In this document: positions 10,963-22,481 of the stretch, in pieces
Layout of the letters: each line of letters starts with the position of its first letter
Position numbering within the stretch: position 1 is the stretch's first letter
Origin: Leuctra nigra
Taxonomy: Eukaryota > Arthropoda > Insecta > Plecoptera > Leuctridae
Assembly: GCA_934045905.1 (NCBI GenBank)
Contig: OW203770.1
Span: 26,731,259-26,795,258, forward strand
Direction: 5' to 3'
Length of the DNA stretch: 64,000 bases
The notes under the pieces: model-generated
The model's input: the letters and a program-made list of their open reading frames with translations, nothing else
Database searches by the model: none
What the model was told of the DNA's origin: nothing
Position numbers and translations under genes: made by a program

Positions 10963-11141
10963 CCCCATAAAAAACACTCCGTGTAAAAATACCAGCCAAG
11001 TCTCTTCAACTATAAAAAAAATTAAGAAATCTAAAAATTCAGCACTGAAAAGTAGTGATATCAAAAAATGGGCCAAGTCAAAACTTAATTTTAAAAACCG
11101 AAATATACTTGGCGCATCGTGCGTATAGATAGTTTAGAAGT
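10963..11141 (+). mobile_element. Family C half element, short subfamily
   Basis: One full terminal inverted repeat starts CCCCATAAAAAACACTCCG and continues through AGTAGTGATATCAAAAAATG to the GCGCATCGTG segment, then homology stops. The second terminus is absent. Confidence 0.7.
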
Positions 11142-11542
11142 ATAGGCGGTGTCCGGGAAAGGGATGTTTTGTTGTGGTGCCAAATATCTTTCAAAGCAGT
11201 TGGCTTTTAAAATACAAGGAAAGATGTTTAAATTAGCAACAGTGTAGGTGGAAGGGGTGGTAGGTCAGTAGGTCAGTTCTCATGATCTAGGTACTCGGGA
11301 ACAAGGTAGACTGTAAATTTAATGGTTCTTGCAACAAATTGTTTTGTATCTACTCTAGTTTAATCAAAGAAAAACTACAGAAAAAAATATGTTTTATTTT
11401 TAAATATTAATGTGCATTTTAAATGAGAGTGGTATTGTTGCAAAGCTAGGTAATGAATAAAACTTGAGAATCACAGTATTTTCAATATTTTGTTTAAATT
11501 AATTTTTGTTGGATGCTTTTGATTAATTGCTTTTGTTGTCAG
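11142..11542. other. Unassigned
   Basis: No recognised feature. If the next entry is a real exon, this would be intron. Confidence 0.3.
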
Positions 11543-11690
11543 GCGTTCGTGGAGCTGCAACAGGTGTTCTATTCGTGCGCTCACTCACTCCGCCTACATG
11601 CCGTTCTACCGCTTCCTCTCAAGAACGTAGAGTTTATCCAGCAGCTGTGCTGCAAGCCGAGACTCAGATGCACTCGGCCAATCCCAACAG
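11543..11690 (+). CDS. Candidate internal exon, unknown product
   Basis: A T-rich tract ending TTGTTGTCAG precedes, and CAG/GTAACC follows, so both splice borders look good. The 148-nt segment is less AT-rich than its surroundings and open in the frame starting AFVELQQVFYSC. One leftover base at the end joins in phase to the segment at 12139. I do not recognise the protein. A second open frame and a possible internal frame change (residues like AYMPFYRF in another frame) leave room for a decayed exon. Confidence 0.25.
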
Positions 11691-12138
11691 GTAACCTTCC
11701 CTGCTGTCAGCGTGCAGATAGTAGGGTGGGAGAGGTTCATGGAATGTTTTAGCAGTCCATTGTTTAATTTAGTCCACCATTTAACAATAAGAACCGTTAT
11801 ACTTTCTCAAACCATGGATTTAAAAAATTATCTCCAGGCACAAGACAAGACTTGTATATCTTCATTCCAAGGTATATTGAGTTGTTCACTTCACGTTTAG
11901 AATATCAACTACTGAAATTGAAGGTAGATAGTTCACCATTACATATTATATTTAAATATAAACTTAAAGTTTGTTATTTTTATGTTTTGGTAGCGAGTGT
12001 ATGTCTCATCTGTAGTAACGATTGTTGCCTAGGAGTCCAGAGTAGTTCTTTCACACTTGGAGAGCAATTCAAAATGTATCATTTCAACTACCTATGTATG
12101 ACATATGCTAATAATTGTCCAATGTTGATTATTTTCAG

Positions 12139-12233
12139 TCTACGCCAGAGCAAGGTGTCTCGGGCCATGTTCCGGTGACCAATGGAACCTGTGCACTGCC
12201 TCTGCTTACGACCGCGCATCTATGGCATAAAAG
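12139..12233 (+). CDS. Candidate terminal exon, unknown product
   Basis: Preceded by TTGATTATTTTCAG. Joined in phase to 11543-11690, it reads on as a Cys-containing segment (RCLGPCSGDQWNLC) and stops at TAA close to 12231. A donor-like AAG/GTGAAC at 12233 would also permit further splicing. The product is not recognised; this is a weak call based only on splice-like borders and phase. Confidence 0.2.
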
Positions 12234-12486
12234 GTGAACCGCATCGACGTTCACACTCATACGGCTATCAGCTCGCAAGCGTGTTCTCGTCAACACCTCT
12301 TTTCGACACGTTCCGCAGCAATCTCAATGCCATGAAGGTGCTGCCGCTGTCTCTTGCTGCTTGTTACAGATATCGGCATTATAAGCGCTCTGTGTTGATC
12401 CAAATCTATGTCAAGATTCAAATATCGAAGTATTTATCATTAGCTCTCTATGATCATTTAAAATAAATGTAACCACATTTCCCATT

Positions 12487-12632
12487 GGCCCGGTTGTACA
12501 ATGTCTCGATAAGTAAGATAATGTTCACTTTAGCTGTCTAGATAGTAGATGGCAATGTTTCATTGGCAGTTGCCAAGGTTTCAGCCGATAAATCCTGCTG
12601 CTAACTTTGTCGGGACACTGTACAACCGGGCC
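12487..12632. mobile_element. Harbinger-like MITE, first of a tandem pair
   Basis: TIRs GGCCCGGTTGTACAATGT and ACTGTACAACCGGGCC. A TTA follows at 12633-12635 and is shared with the next copy. 3-bp TTA/TWA duplications are typical of PIF/Harbinger. Confidence 0.75.
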
Positions 12633-12635
12633 TTA

Positions 12636-12784
12636 GGCCCGGTTGTACAATGTAAGTAAGACAAAGTTCACTTTAGTCTAAAGTGGACTTTAGCAGTCTA
12701 GATGGTGTGTTTAATTGGCTGTTGCCATGGTTTCAGCCGATTAATCCTACCGCTAACTTTGTCTGGACATTGTACAACCAGGCC
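12636..12784. mobile_element. Harbinger-like MITE, second of a tandem pair
   Basis: Same TIRs as the preceding copy. It is flanked by TTA at 12633-12635 and 12785-12787. It either inserted into the target duplication of the first copy or arose by tandem duplication. Confidence 0.8.
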
Positions 12785-14060
12785 TTAGTGAAAGAATTGT
12801 TACCTCCAAGACATTGGAGCTTTCTCTTGACTGAGTGTACCAACCAACGCATGAGTGTGACTGTAGGTACACAAAAGAAATAATAAGTCACTAACTGGGC
12901 CAAGCTAAAGCAATGTTTTGGCAACTTACGCTGGCATTATTGTTAGGTATCCAAAGAAAATTTAATCGTATTCAATATTTTTGTTTGCAATATTAATATT
13001 TTCGTACCTAGGTACTTCTTTCTGTTATATAGTTGCAACTATAATTGTTTTGGTAGATAGGTAGGTAGGTACTTGTTATTTAGTATTGTTATTTAATTAT
13101 ATGTATTTATGTATGTAGTACTATTGCACTTTCTATTTAAATGCCTGGGACTGTATTTCATAACTAATTTTCACCATTGTTTGTACATCGTGTAGGAAAA
13201 ATATGTGGAACACTTCACTGTAATGTTTATCGTAAGTTTCAGAATACAGGTTCAGGAGATAATGCAAGGGGTGTTCTTGGACTTTTGACAAGTGAGGGGG
13301 GGGGGGGGCTTATAATTTTAAAACGGTAACAGAGTCGTGGGAGACTGGGTGCAGGATTTTTCATTGTTTGTTTTCTTTCGTTTTGAAAGGGTTGAACCTC
13401 TCAACCCTGATGCGGCCCAATAGGTTTAATTAGTATTTGCAGGGGCGAGATCCTTGTATTTTAAATATTATCAATTTGATTAATCTAATTCATTTATATC
13501 ACTCGCTACTACTCAAAATCACGCGCTTGTAAGCTCAAAATACCTCCCAGCTGTCAACCATGATGTGCCGCCTACTCGCTCCGTAGGGTCTGCGGTATGC
13601 GCAGTAAGCGTCAGGCAAGTTCAGCCGCGAATGCATACGACGGGACTCAGCCCCGATGCTTGGTAACGTCAGCATAGCACTTCGCATGCGAGTAAACTGC
13701 TAGTCAGCAGTGTGCAGGAATTGCACTGTATAGGAATCCTGCTCGTGACGTCACAGTGGTAGAAAAATGGAGGCTGCTATGGTAGGGGAAATGTGTCAAA
13801 GCTCTAAATAATAGCAATTAATCATATTTATCAGATGAATATTTAACTTGAACATGTGTAAAGATAAATACTGCGTATTATTATTAGCTTGTATTTACTT
13901 AAATATCTTTCTTTCACAAGTAATCACTCAAAATATGAGATTTGGATTGCCGCTGTCAGATTTGTTTTTCCCTATACTTTTGTATAGGTTACTATGGCAA
14001 CCTTTTCTCACGCAGGATGCCTATAGAGTGGCGCAAATTTTAAAAGCAGCAGGACTAGCC
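12785..14060. other. Unassigned
   Basis: No gene recognised. It contains a run of about a dozen G near 13300 and a locally GC-richer stretch at 13560-13760 with GTGACGTCAC near 13745. No family A array is present there. Confidence 0.4.
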
Positions 14061-14453
14061 CAGGCGCGGTTCTAGGGGGTGGCTGGGTGGGCCATGGCCC
14101 ACCCAGAATTTTCTCTTCCTGCTTATAATTAGTATAATTCTGGATAAAAAAAAATCAATTTATTACAAAACTATGTCTAGTAGTTATGGCTAAAAACTAC
14201 AAATTATATTTTCAAGTTCAACCAATGTTAGGTATTCCTCCCTAAACTAGATTAGGTGGCTGATGAATCCAAATTTAGTTTCAGATGCTAGAAAATATAT
14301 TCCCAAAACACTCAAAAACGCTTCTAGGACGTTCCATTTTCAAAAAATCTCCGTGGAGCGGTTGGGGGGTCTTGCCCCCCAAACCCCCCGCGGGTCGTGT
14401 TTTCCCACAATTTCGTCTGCCCACCCACATTTTTGGGCCTAGAACCGCGCCTG
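14061..14453. mobile_element. Non-autonomous hAT element with 8-bp target duplication
   Basis: TIRs start CAGGCGCGGTTCTAGG. Perfect 8-bp target duplication GACTAGCC lies at 14053-14060 and 14454-14461. At 393 bp it has no transposase. An internal GC-rich stretch reads GGGGGGTCTTGCCCCCC. An 8-bp duplication and CAG-type TIRs are diagnostic of hAT. Confidence 0.9.
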
Positions 14454-14997
14454 GACTAGCCCCGAGAGGCTGGCAGAGCAGAGCACAGCTGACAGCGGTA
14501 AAATGGCGTGGCGAGTGGCAGCATCCAAACAAACCGAACAGTTAAGAAAGTACAATTAGTAGGTATGTTATAAATCGTTTATTAGAAAAATAAATGTAGA
14601 TATAAATTATAAAATAATATTTAATTTTGTAATCCCTCCTCCTTTTTTCGTATTATTGGTGGAGTTTCGCCCAGTAGCCCTTATAAACGAGTCGCCTGAT
14701 TGCTAGAAATGTTTTAAGTAAAGTATCTCATGGTGATGAAGCTCATAGCTGGATATTTCTAGCCGATAATATTTGTATACTTGTTATGTAGTACGTACTA
14801 GCTTTTATATTGTGCAATTAACAAACTCAAAACTTAATTTTAAATAAATAAATGTATGGAAATAATGATTGTAGAGTTTCAGTATGTTTGTCCAACGCAT
14901 CTTTGGTCCTATTCTATTGTAGTTTCATTTACATTTTGTCATGCTAATAAATCAAAATATAAACTGATATGTGACACATCAAAATCTAAATAATAGC
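14454..14997. other. Unassigned
   Basis: AT-rich sequence with no gene seen. Confidence 0.4.
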
Positions 14998-15702
14998 CCT
15001 ACAAACACAGGGGCAGACTTAGCAGCGCCCTAGCACGGGCCAGCCGGCGTTCAAGGATGGACCTCGTCCGTCCCGTCTTATGGACATTTAACATAGGGTG
15101 GGACTCCTACGACGGTGCAGAGCCCGCCGCCTAGGAACGGCCCGAGCAGCGCCTTGAAGATAGGCACGCGCCCACAGGACCGCTCTCGGGCCGTGCGGAG
15201 TACGGGCTAGTACAGCTGCTCGCTTCCCATGGCATTCCTTTCTCATGACGTCACGGGTCGTATTCACGCCTCCACGATATATTTGTACACTCACATCACA
15301 AGCAAAATGACCAACTGTAAAAACTCATTTTGTCTCAGACTGCAATACTTTCTATAAAATGGTCGACTATAATGATAATACAGCTGTAAAAATTGAGCAA
15401 TGACAAATCCCATAAATAGTACTCGCTAATGCCATATTATAATCTCGAAAATAGCAATAATCATTTTTTGTGATGGAGGTTACTTTTGGTGAAGGTAGAA
15501 GAACTGTAAGAAAAACGAACTATTTTCTTTGAAGAGTCGGTATGCAAATATTGAAGAAGAAATCTGTGTGCTGCCATGGTAGGAGAATATTACTGTAATT
15601 GTTATAAAAACAACTGTAACAGTTTTATGAATCCAACTCTCCCAGGAAATTATTCATTCATCTCTTAGTAAAAATTTAAAACGCAATTGGTAGGTACTTG
15701 TA

Positions 15703-15863
15703 AAGCCCCATTTACACGGTGCAATTTCTTGACCAACTTCTGTGCCACAGTGGTTCTGCACATGTGCAGAGTCACTTTTTCATCTCAAAAGTGACACTGC
15801 GCACGAGCAGAACCTCTGTGGCACAGAAGTTGTTCAAGAAATTGCACCGTGTAAATGGGGCTT
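15703..15863. mobile_element. Near-perfect palindromic MITE (left arm copy)
   Basis: 161 bp that is almost entirely inverted repeat, with AAGCCCCATTTACACGGTG at each end and TA on both sides, consistent with a TA target. It cannot encode protein. Confidence 0.8.
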
Positions 15864-16639
15864 TAGTAATTGTATTCAATATAAAATAATACAGGGATCG
15901 AACATAAGATTTGCGTCTTACTTGCAAAAAAAAAGGTATTAAAAGTAAGTAAACTACGAATCTAATATTTGATTGGAACAATCAGTTCATGGCATCATTA
16001 TAATATCATTGAAAATTGTAATCGAGACTCTCATGCAGTGGTATAGTTTCATCTGCCGGAGTTTCATCATGAGCTTCAACGGCAATATCTGATGTGCTGA
16101 TTGAATGTAGTACTCATTGAACAAAATTATCTTCGATCTGGGAATTGCTCTGATTGATTTCTTCATCATCTTCTTCAATTTGTGATATATCAAGCAAATA
16201 GTTCTTTAGTAGGTTCTTTCTTGCTTCTCGGTATTTTGCAGTCTTACTGCGAGAACTGTCCATTGCTTTAAAAAGTACCTAGGTATAAAATTGTTTTGTT
16301 TTAAATAATTATAAATATAACATAGACTGTTGTAACTACCTGTAGGATGTAACTACCTATACCTACCCACCTACCTACTTACCTTTGTGTAATTTTAGTA
16401 ATAAAAGTAGTAATACAACTTACCTGCCAGAAGATGTTGTGCTAATTTGTGTAGCTAATCAAAAATCTTTGAAGTTTTAACCCGAAATAAACTTGTGAAC
16501 CACAAAGAAAGTAACTTTTGCAGCGCGGCGCGTGGACGTTGAACGATTTGAATTTTGTAACTGCCTTTGCCGGTTGGTGGGAAGTGGGGGGAAGTAGGCG
16601 AGTCAAGTTAGAGTCAAGCTAGCAACTAAGTTGTTTAAT

Positions 16640-17509
16640 TGAGCGAGCGAAGCGAGCGTCTCCTTTTGGCTCTTTTGGCACGGACCTCTGTTTTTTTTTT
16701 TTTTTTTGTTTTTTTTTTGTTTTTTTTGTTTTTGGCTGCTAATAGCCGATACACAGGTCGCACCGTTTCACCGATCGATCTGAAATTTTGCACACATGTA
16801 AAACCAACCTTCTCTGTTTGCAGACCCTAATTTTTTTTAAATCCTTTAATTGGTTGAAATTTAAATAAACATCTCCTGATAGGCTGAAAAATGAAAATGG
16901 ACTTCGGCAAATGTGATCGACCTTATATTTTGCATGGTCATTAACATTTACATTGTCTCTTATTTTACAAATTTTCAGCCAAATCCTCCCATTGGTTAAA
17001 ATTAAAAAAAATATTTTATGTGCTTTTTGAAATTTAAACCAGAACCGTTTGACCGATCAACTTAAAATTTTGCATGGTCATTGGGTCCAACATTATCTGT
17101 ATTTTTGACAATTTTCAGACTAAACTGTGCTTAAATTCAAAATTTATTGACAGTTTACGGATATTTTGCGTGTTGGCTATCATACTTCTCGAATTTCATA
17201 TTTCACGGCATCTTCGAATCTTCACTTCAAGGTTGTTAGAGCAGAAACTTTCAAACGTATATTATGAAACTGATATGACCGGTTAAAATTTTTTTGAACG
17301 ATATCCTGTGATTTTTGGAAATTAACATAAAGGTTCAATTGATCAACTTAAAACTTTGCGTGGTTATTGGGACCAATATTTTAGGAATTGTTGGAGATTT
17401 TCATACAAGTCTGTGACAAAATGACATTTTCGATAAACATAATTTCGGTTCGAGGTGTTGCGCGTATCCGTGCTCGCTCATCAACGCGTTACTCAGAGCG
17501 TTTTCCTAG
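16640..17509 (+). mobile_element. Family B Helentron-like element B2, complete
   Basis: Starts TGAGCGAGCGAAGCGAGCG and ends with GTGCTCGCTCA, the dyad AACGCGTT, GAGCG and CTAG. TGAGCGAGC and GCTCGCTCA are subterminal inverted repeats. A T flanks each side, as in insertion at a TT dinucleotide known for Helentrons. The interior has a T-rich tract, blocks like GACCGATC.A.CTTAAAATTTTGCA and inverted CCAAT boxes. No Rep-helicase is present, so it is non-autonomous. Confidence 0.7.
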
Positions 17510-20066
17510 TAGAATACATGGGATAATAACATAATAGCAGTTATTGAAAATAACAAGTAGTGTTTATTCATCTGTAAATGTGACATTGAACATCAAATGG
17601 ATGTATTACGAATAGTTAAAAGTAAGTTTAATCGAATTGTTTCAACATGAAACAAGTATCTATCTGACATCTGCGCGAGTGATTCAGTTCAAAACTTGTT
17701 GCCGCCCTGGAATGCAATGAAAGTCCGTACTCGGGACCTACTCGGGACGTGCTTTCACGACCTCACGTGACAGTTAAGTTATTCGTCAACCGTCGTTTTG
17801 CGGCCTTGAAGGACGGGCTAAGGCCGAGGTCGGGCCGTTCTGGTTGCGAGCTATTTGGGAGTGATAAAAACAGCTGCTTCAGAATGACTACGACCGGGCC
17901 GAGCTCGAACCTGGGTGCATACCCAAGTACGTCCCTGAAGCCGCTTTCAGGGAGGCTCCTCGGGCCGCCCTGTGTTTGTTGGGAAGGCGAGAACGTTTTG
18001 GGGGTATTTGGTCGTGTAGCACGGGCTTTTGGCGTTTGCGACCGTGTGGCTATTGCTGAAGGCAACTCACGTTTTGGGGTTAATTTATGTTTGAGTGATA
18101 AACACAACTGAAAGAATACTTGCCTATCACGTTTCATGTACCCTTTCCCTCAAATCTCTTACTCAAAACCACCTAAAACTTCCGAAATGCTTTAAAACAA
18201 TGTTTAATATCGGACCTGTCATTTCGTCTGCCGCCATCTTTAACCTTGCTTCTCCCGCAACAGGTCCATTACATATTACATGACTGGTCTTTCATACAAT
18301 ATCAGATAATTTCAGGTTTATTTCACAATTATCTTGAAAATATTATGGTTTTCGAATTACATCAGAATTCTGGATACATCAGTCTTAAAATTATAGACAG
18401 GAGATTTTAATATCAACATTTCCAATCATTGTAAAATATGGTTTGATATTATATAATTATTAATCCGTAACTCAGAGGTAGAAGGTCAGAAGTCCATTAC
18501 AATAAATATTCTTGATTGGATTTTTACAAAACCAGTAGGATTATGCCTTCGTTCAATCATAATTTAGTAATGTGCCAGAGTCATTTTAGTAAGAGATTAC
18601 TTCAATAACCGTATTTGTTAATATCAGTCAGATACAGCTTGACAAAAGTAAAAACAAAAACAACTCACAGAATAAATTATATACAGAGGAAGATGTATCA
18701 AAACATATCGTATGAGAAAAAAAAACATGGTTTAACATGGTATTATTATAATTAATAATAATACAAAAGAAAATGACAGCACAGCAGCTACTCCAAGGAA
18801 CGTAATGGGGCCAATTTTTGATTTCATATTTAATAGTTTGATACTGCCAGTGGTTAATGGCGCCACAGTGCCTTCTCGTCTTTTCACGAGAAATTCTATA
18901 TATAGAAGGCAGTAGTGAGAGTTCATACTTTTATCACCAGGTAGCGTGCATTTCATTTCCATTCTCATTGATGATCTAGTGGAGCGGTCGCTCCACGCCA
19001 GCCAAGTCGTACGGCGCGCGCACACTCTCATATAAAGGCTGGAGCAAACCCACTTTTACTGTAGGCATCAAAGTGGCATTTTCGGCCTACTGGATCTTAA
19101 AATTGGGGAATCTCACATTGTTGGGAAATATCTCAATTTCGAGCAATGGCCCACCCTACAACATATACCAAATTTGGGAACAATAGGTTACGCCCTTTGC
19201 GAGCTAGAGGGCCGTGAAAACCGTGTTTTAGGGCGGTTTTCATAATAATAATAATAATAATAATCTTAGTAGTAGTAGTATCCTAGAATTCAAATCCGGT
19301 AAACAGGCCACAGCCTAAACGGCTGAACCGATTGATCTCACATTTTTACCACGTGTGCACTTTTGGCGTCTGATTTGCCCTCCCCCCCCCCCTTGACTTT
19401 TTTTGTGCCGCCATTTTGAAACCAGAAGTGACATCATATCTCGACAACGGCTGAGCTGATTGGAACGAAAATAGCGCCAAACGATTCGGACGGTCAACTA
19501 TATGGATTATAAATAGCAACAGACTAAAATTTATGTTAACGAAACCGGAAATGACGTCATGAAATTTGAAATACATCGATTGGCATTTCGGCAACAAATT
19601 TGATCCGATTATTTTGATATTTATGTAACGTATGTACTTTTGATATCTCATTTGACTTGTTATAAAACCAACCGGAAGCCGCCATTTTGAAACCGGAAGT
19701 GACATCATATATCAATAACGGCTAAATAGATTTGAACGAAACCAGCGCTAAACAATTTAGACGGTCAACTTTATGTATTATCATCAATAATATTTGCAGT
19801 TTTTCATACCAAAACTGGAAATGACGTCACACTTTTTAAGAATCTCACAAATTTACATGTTGATGCAATAAATATACTATTTCAGACAGCTTATAATAAA
19901 ATGTAATCATGTTTAAATTATAATTCAAGGAGTCAGTGATTTCAGCAGCCATTTTGAAACCGGAAGAAACGCCATATCTCGAAAACTGGTTGACAGATCG
20001 GTATGAAACTACAACGAAACGATTCGGAAGGCCATCTCTATGGAATAGGAACAGTCAAACTAGAAT

Positions 20067-20586
20067 CTAGGATGATAGCTGGGGGGGGGATTGGCAACCT
20101 AATGACGTCACCCACGCTAGCTGATGCAGTACGCATTTGGTCATGTATGATACAGACGAGGGAAATGTTGCCTTTTCGTACTGCATCGTCAATAAATATT
20201 GGAGAGATATGTGGGTTGCATCATTGTCTTCATTACAATGTAGAGCATTGTAAGATTGTATTTTAAACTCCATTATGTTGTGTAGTGAACTTGTTTTGAC
20301 AGGTTTTATATCTTGAGGAACTAGATCAAAATGTTGAAAACTGCGCCGACGGTAAAATATCACTTCAGCACTTTATTCACAACGTCTCACATAGGCAACG
20401 TGTTGATATCTGAGATACATCATTTTCTTCCTTAAAGATTAACGAATTGTGAGAGATATAATGTGAGACATTTTATTAAATGATGCGAGGTATATTCAAC
20501 TGTTATAAAAGCGCGGCATTTCCGTTATCACACACATGGTTTTCAAGGTCACACGGGATGCCAATCCCCCCCAGTAATCGTCCTAG
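20067..20586. mobile_element. TIR element inserted in family A, 7-bp flanking duplication
   Basis: Ends CTAGGATGATAGCTGGGGGG and its inverted, slightly diverged partner. CTAGAAT repeats at 20060-20066 and 20587-20593. The homologous site in the copy at about 31690 lacks it, giving an empty-site comparison. It is 520 bp without recognised coding sequence; the superfamily is not assigned. Confidence 0.75.
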
Positions 20587-20923
20587 CTAGAATGTTCCTA
20601 TTTATGAGACCGGAAATGACGTCATTCAAATTTATAAATTATTATAATCCCCTCCTATACAATAAATACATATTCAGAAAGCTTAAAATGATACACATCA
20701 TTTATAGTTATAAATTCTATGTGGCAGTGCAGAAAGTTCAGCAGCCATTTTGACAACGGATATGTTGCCATATCTCGGAACTTGGTTGACCGATTGGAAT
20801 GAAACCTTTGCTATTCTTCATGAAAATAACCAAATTGTAAAGGGTGATTTTTTTTTAAGGATATAGTAATTGTTCATTCGATTGTCACAAGTTGTAAGAA
20901 TAAACTAAAAAAAGTAGTGATAT

Positions 20924-21320
20924 CCTATTAAAAAACACTCCGTGTAAAAATAACAGCCAAGTCTCTTCAACTAAAAAAAAATATGAAATCTAAAAATTCT
21001 GCACTGAAAAGTAGTGATATCAAAAAATGAGCCAAGTCAAAACTTTATTTGAAAATCAAAAAATACTTGGCGCATCGTTTTTTTAGGGCATTATAGGTGT
21101 ACTATGTATTTGGATATTTTATGTATATTTTATAATTGGCCTATACTTCCAAGCTTTTTATATACACGATGCGCCAAGTATTTTTTGATTTTCAAATAAA
21201 GTTTTGACTTGACTCATTTTTTGATATCAGTACTTTTCAGTTCAGAATTTTTAGATTTCATATTTTTTTTTAGTTGAAGAGACTTGGCTGTTATTTTTAC
21301 ACGAAGTGTTTTTTAATGGG
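20924..21320. mobile_element. Family C module, short subfamily, complete
   Basis: About 190-bp inverted repeats around a short AT-rich centre. Ends read CC.ATTAAAAAACAC and contain AGTAGTGATATC. Forms the 5' end of family A copy A3. Confidence 0.8.
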
Positions 21321-22223
21321 TAGTTAAATATACCGTGTAGACGATCCAACTATGTTTCAGTATAGTTGGTGTTTAAATAGGTATGTTTAAATACAGCGTG
21401 TAGACAAGGCATTACTGCACTCGGGTCGTGACGTAGTAAATCCACTTCCTCCTATGCTTTAGGGGGAAGTGGAATCATGACCATGACGTCATGAAAGGAG
21501 TGTATGGCCTTGAAATCGAGTGCATGTAAGTTGGCATGGAAGAGAAGATTTCAAGAAGGCTGTATTATTAGCATCCAGCTGTTTTATTATAACCACAGAT
21601 TATAACCTAACTTTTAAAACCGTCCTCTAGACCTGTCATAACATTAGTAAGTACTAGGTAGGTAGTAAAAAAGTAAATCGTTTATTTAGCTAATTTCTAC
21701 AAAGTATAATAATTCATAACAACAGTGATTACAAGTGTGTGGTATTTCATAAAACTATTGAATACATAAATATATTTTAGTACCTACCTACCTATTTGGT
21801 AATAAAATTTATTGTCGCTCGGTACAATATTATACTATCTAAAAATCTTAAAGCTTGAACATGGATGGAAGTACTAGTAGATAGCTGTGCTCAGCCTAAT
21901 AAAGCTTTAGGTAAGTAACTAGGTAGCTACCGTCTTGGAGGTTTTCAACAAAATAATGATGACGTAATGGTTTATATGTATGGATAATAATCACAATACA
22001 ATACAATAATAGCGTTTGTTACGAATCTATCAATAGATCGACAACTCAAGTGTGCAGTGGAAAGTCGGACACAAATTTCTTTCTTGATTGGTTATTCTTA
22101 ATTTTTAGCATCGCTTGTCCGACCTATTGAATATTGTTGCGTCTCATGAGGGCTAATCGTAACTAACTCTAGACAGTTATATACCTACAATGTTAGTCAC
22201 AGTGGTTAATTGGGGGCGAACGC
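21321..22223. other. Unassigned
   Basis: No gene seen. A short direct repeat containing CGTGTAGAC lies at about 21333 and 21399. Confidence 0.4.
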
Positions 22224-22481
22224 GTGCCCCCCACAGCCGTCTGTATACTCGTCGGTTCGTTCCCCCTCCTCCTGGCAGCTGCCTGTCGTCTGAGTAGTTC
22301 CTCACATGCCGTCCCGGGATGGGGCCGCTACCGTCTCTTGGTTATTTAAATGCGCGACGGTAGTGACCCCATCCCGGGTGGCAGGTTTGGAACTACAATT
22401 TCTACTCAGACGACAGGCAGCTACCAGGAGGAGGGAGGGGCGAACTGACGAGTTTACAGATGGCTGTGGTCCCCCCACTCT
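22224..22481. repeat. GC-rich long palindrome, probable MITE
   Basis: About 258 bp forming one imperfect inverted repeat: arms begin with a G/C-run and CACAGCC, and the centre is near GGTTATTTAAATG. Far more GC-rich than its surroundings. No target duplication was identified. Confidence 0.65.

Larger units (their letters stand above)
14998..19585 (+). repeat. Left arm of a large inverted duplication
   Basis: Matches the reverse complement of 43512 down to about 32150 almost base for base, once the 6.75-kb insertion at 33177-39922 is set aside. Long open frames such as the 120-residue one at 17749-18111 translate identically in the other arm (40400-40762). The few differences cluster around 15120-15230. 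The outer edge is at CCCTACAAACACAGGGG; the inner edge falls inside a family A element near 19585. The arm contains a palindromic MITE, a family B element and a GC-rich segment at 17700-18050 with no recognised gene. Confidence 0.9.
18976..21320 (-). mobile_element. Family A composite element copy A3, complete
   Basis: Minus-strand orientation. The 5' end is the family C short module at 20924-21320 and the 3' end is the CTAG/hairpin at 18976-18996. AAT and TAG repeats lie at 19243-19281. The motif array at 19400-20770 is more diverged than in other copies (for example CCAGAAGTGACATCAT at 19423). A 520-bp element is inserted at 20067. Confidence 0.75.

Noticed and set aside
17749..18137. Overlapping 120- and 124-residue open frames on opposite strands, conserved in both arms
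   Set aside because: Identity is explained by the recent inverted duplication. The segment is GC-rich with low stop density on both strands, and neither translation resembles a known protein.
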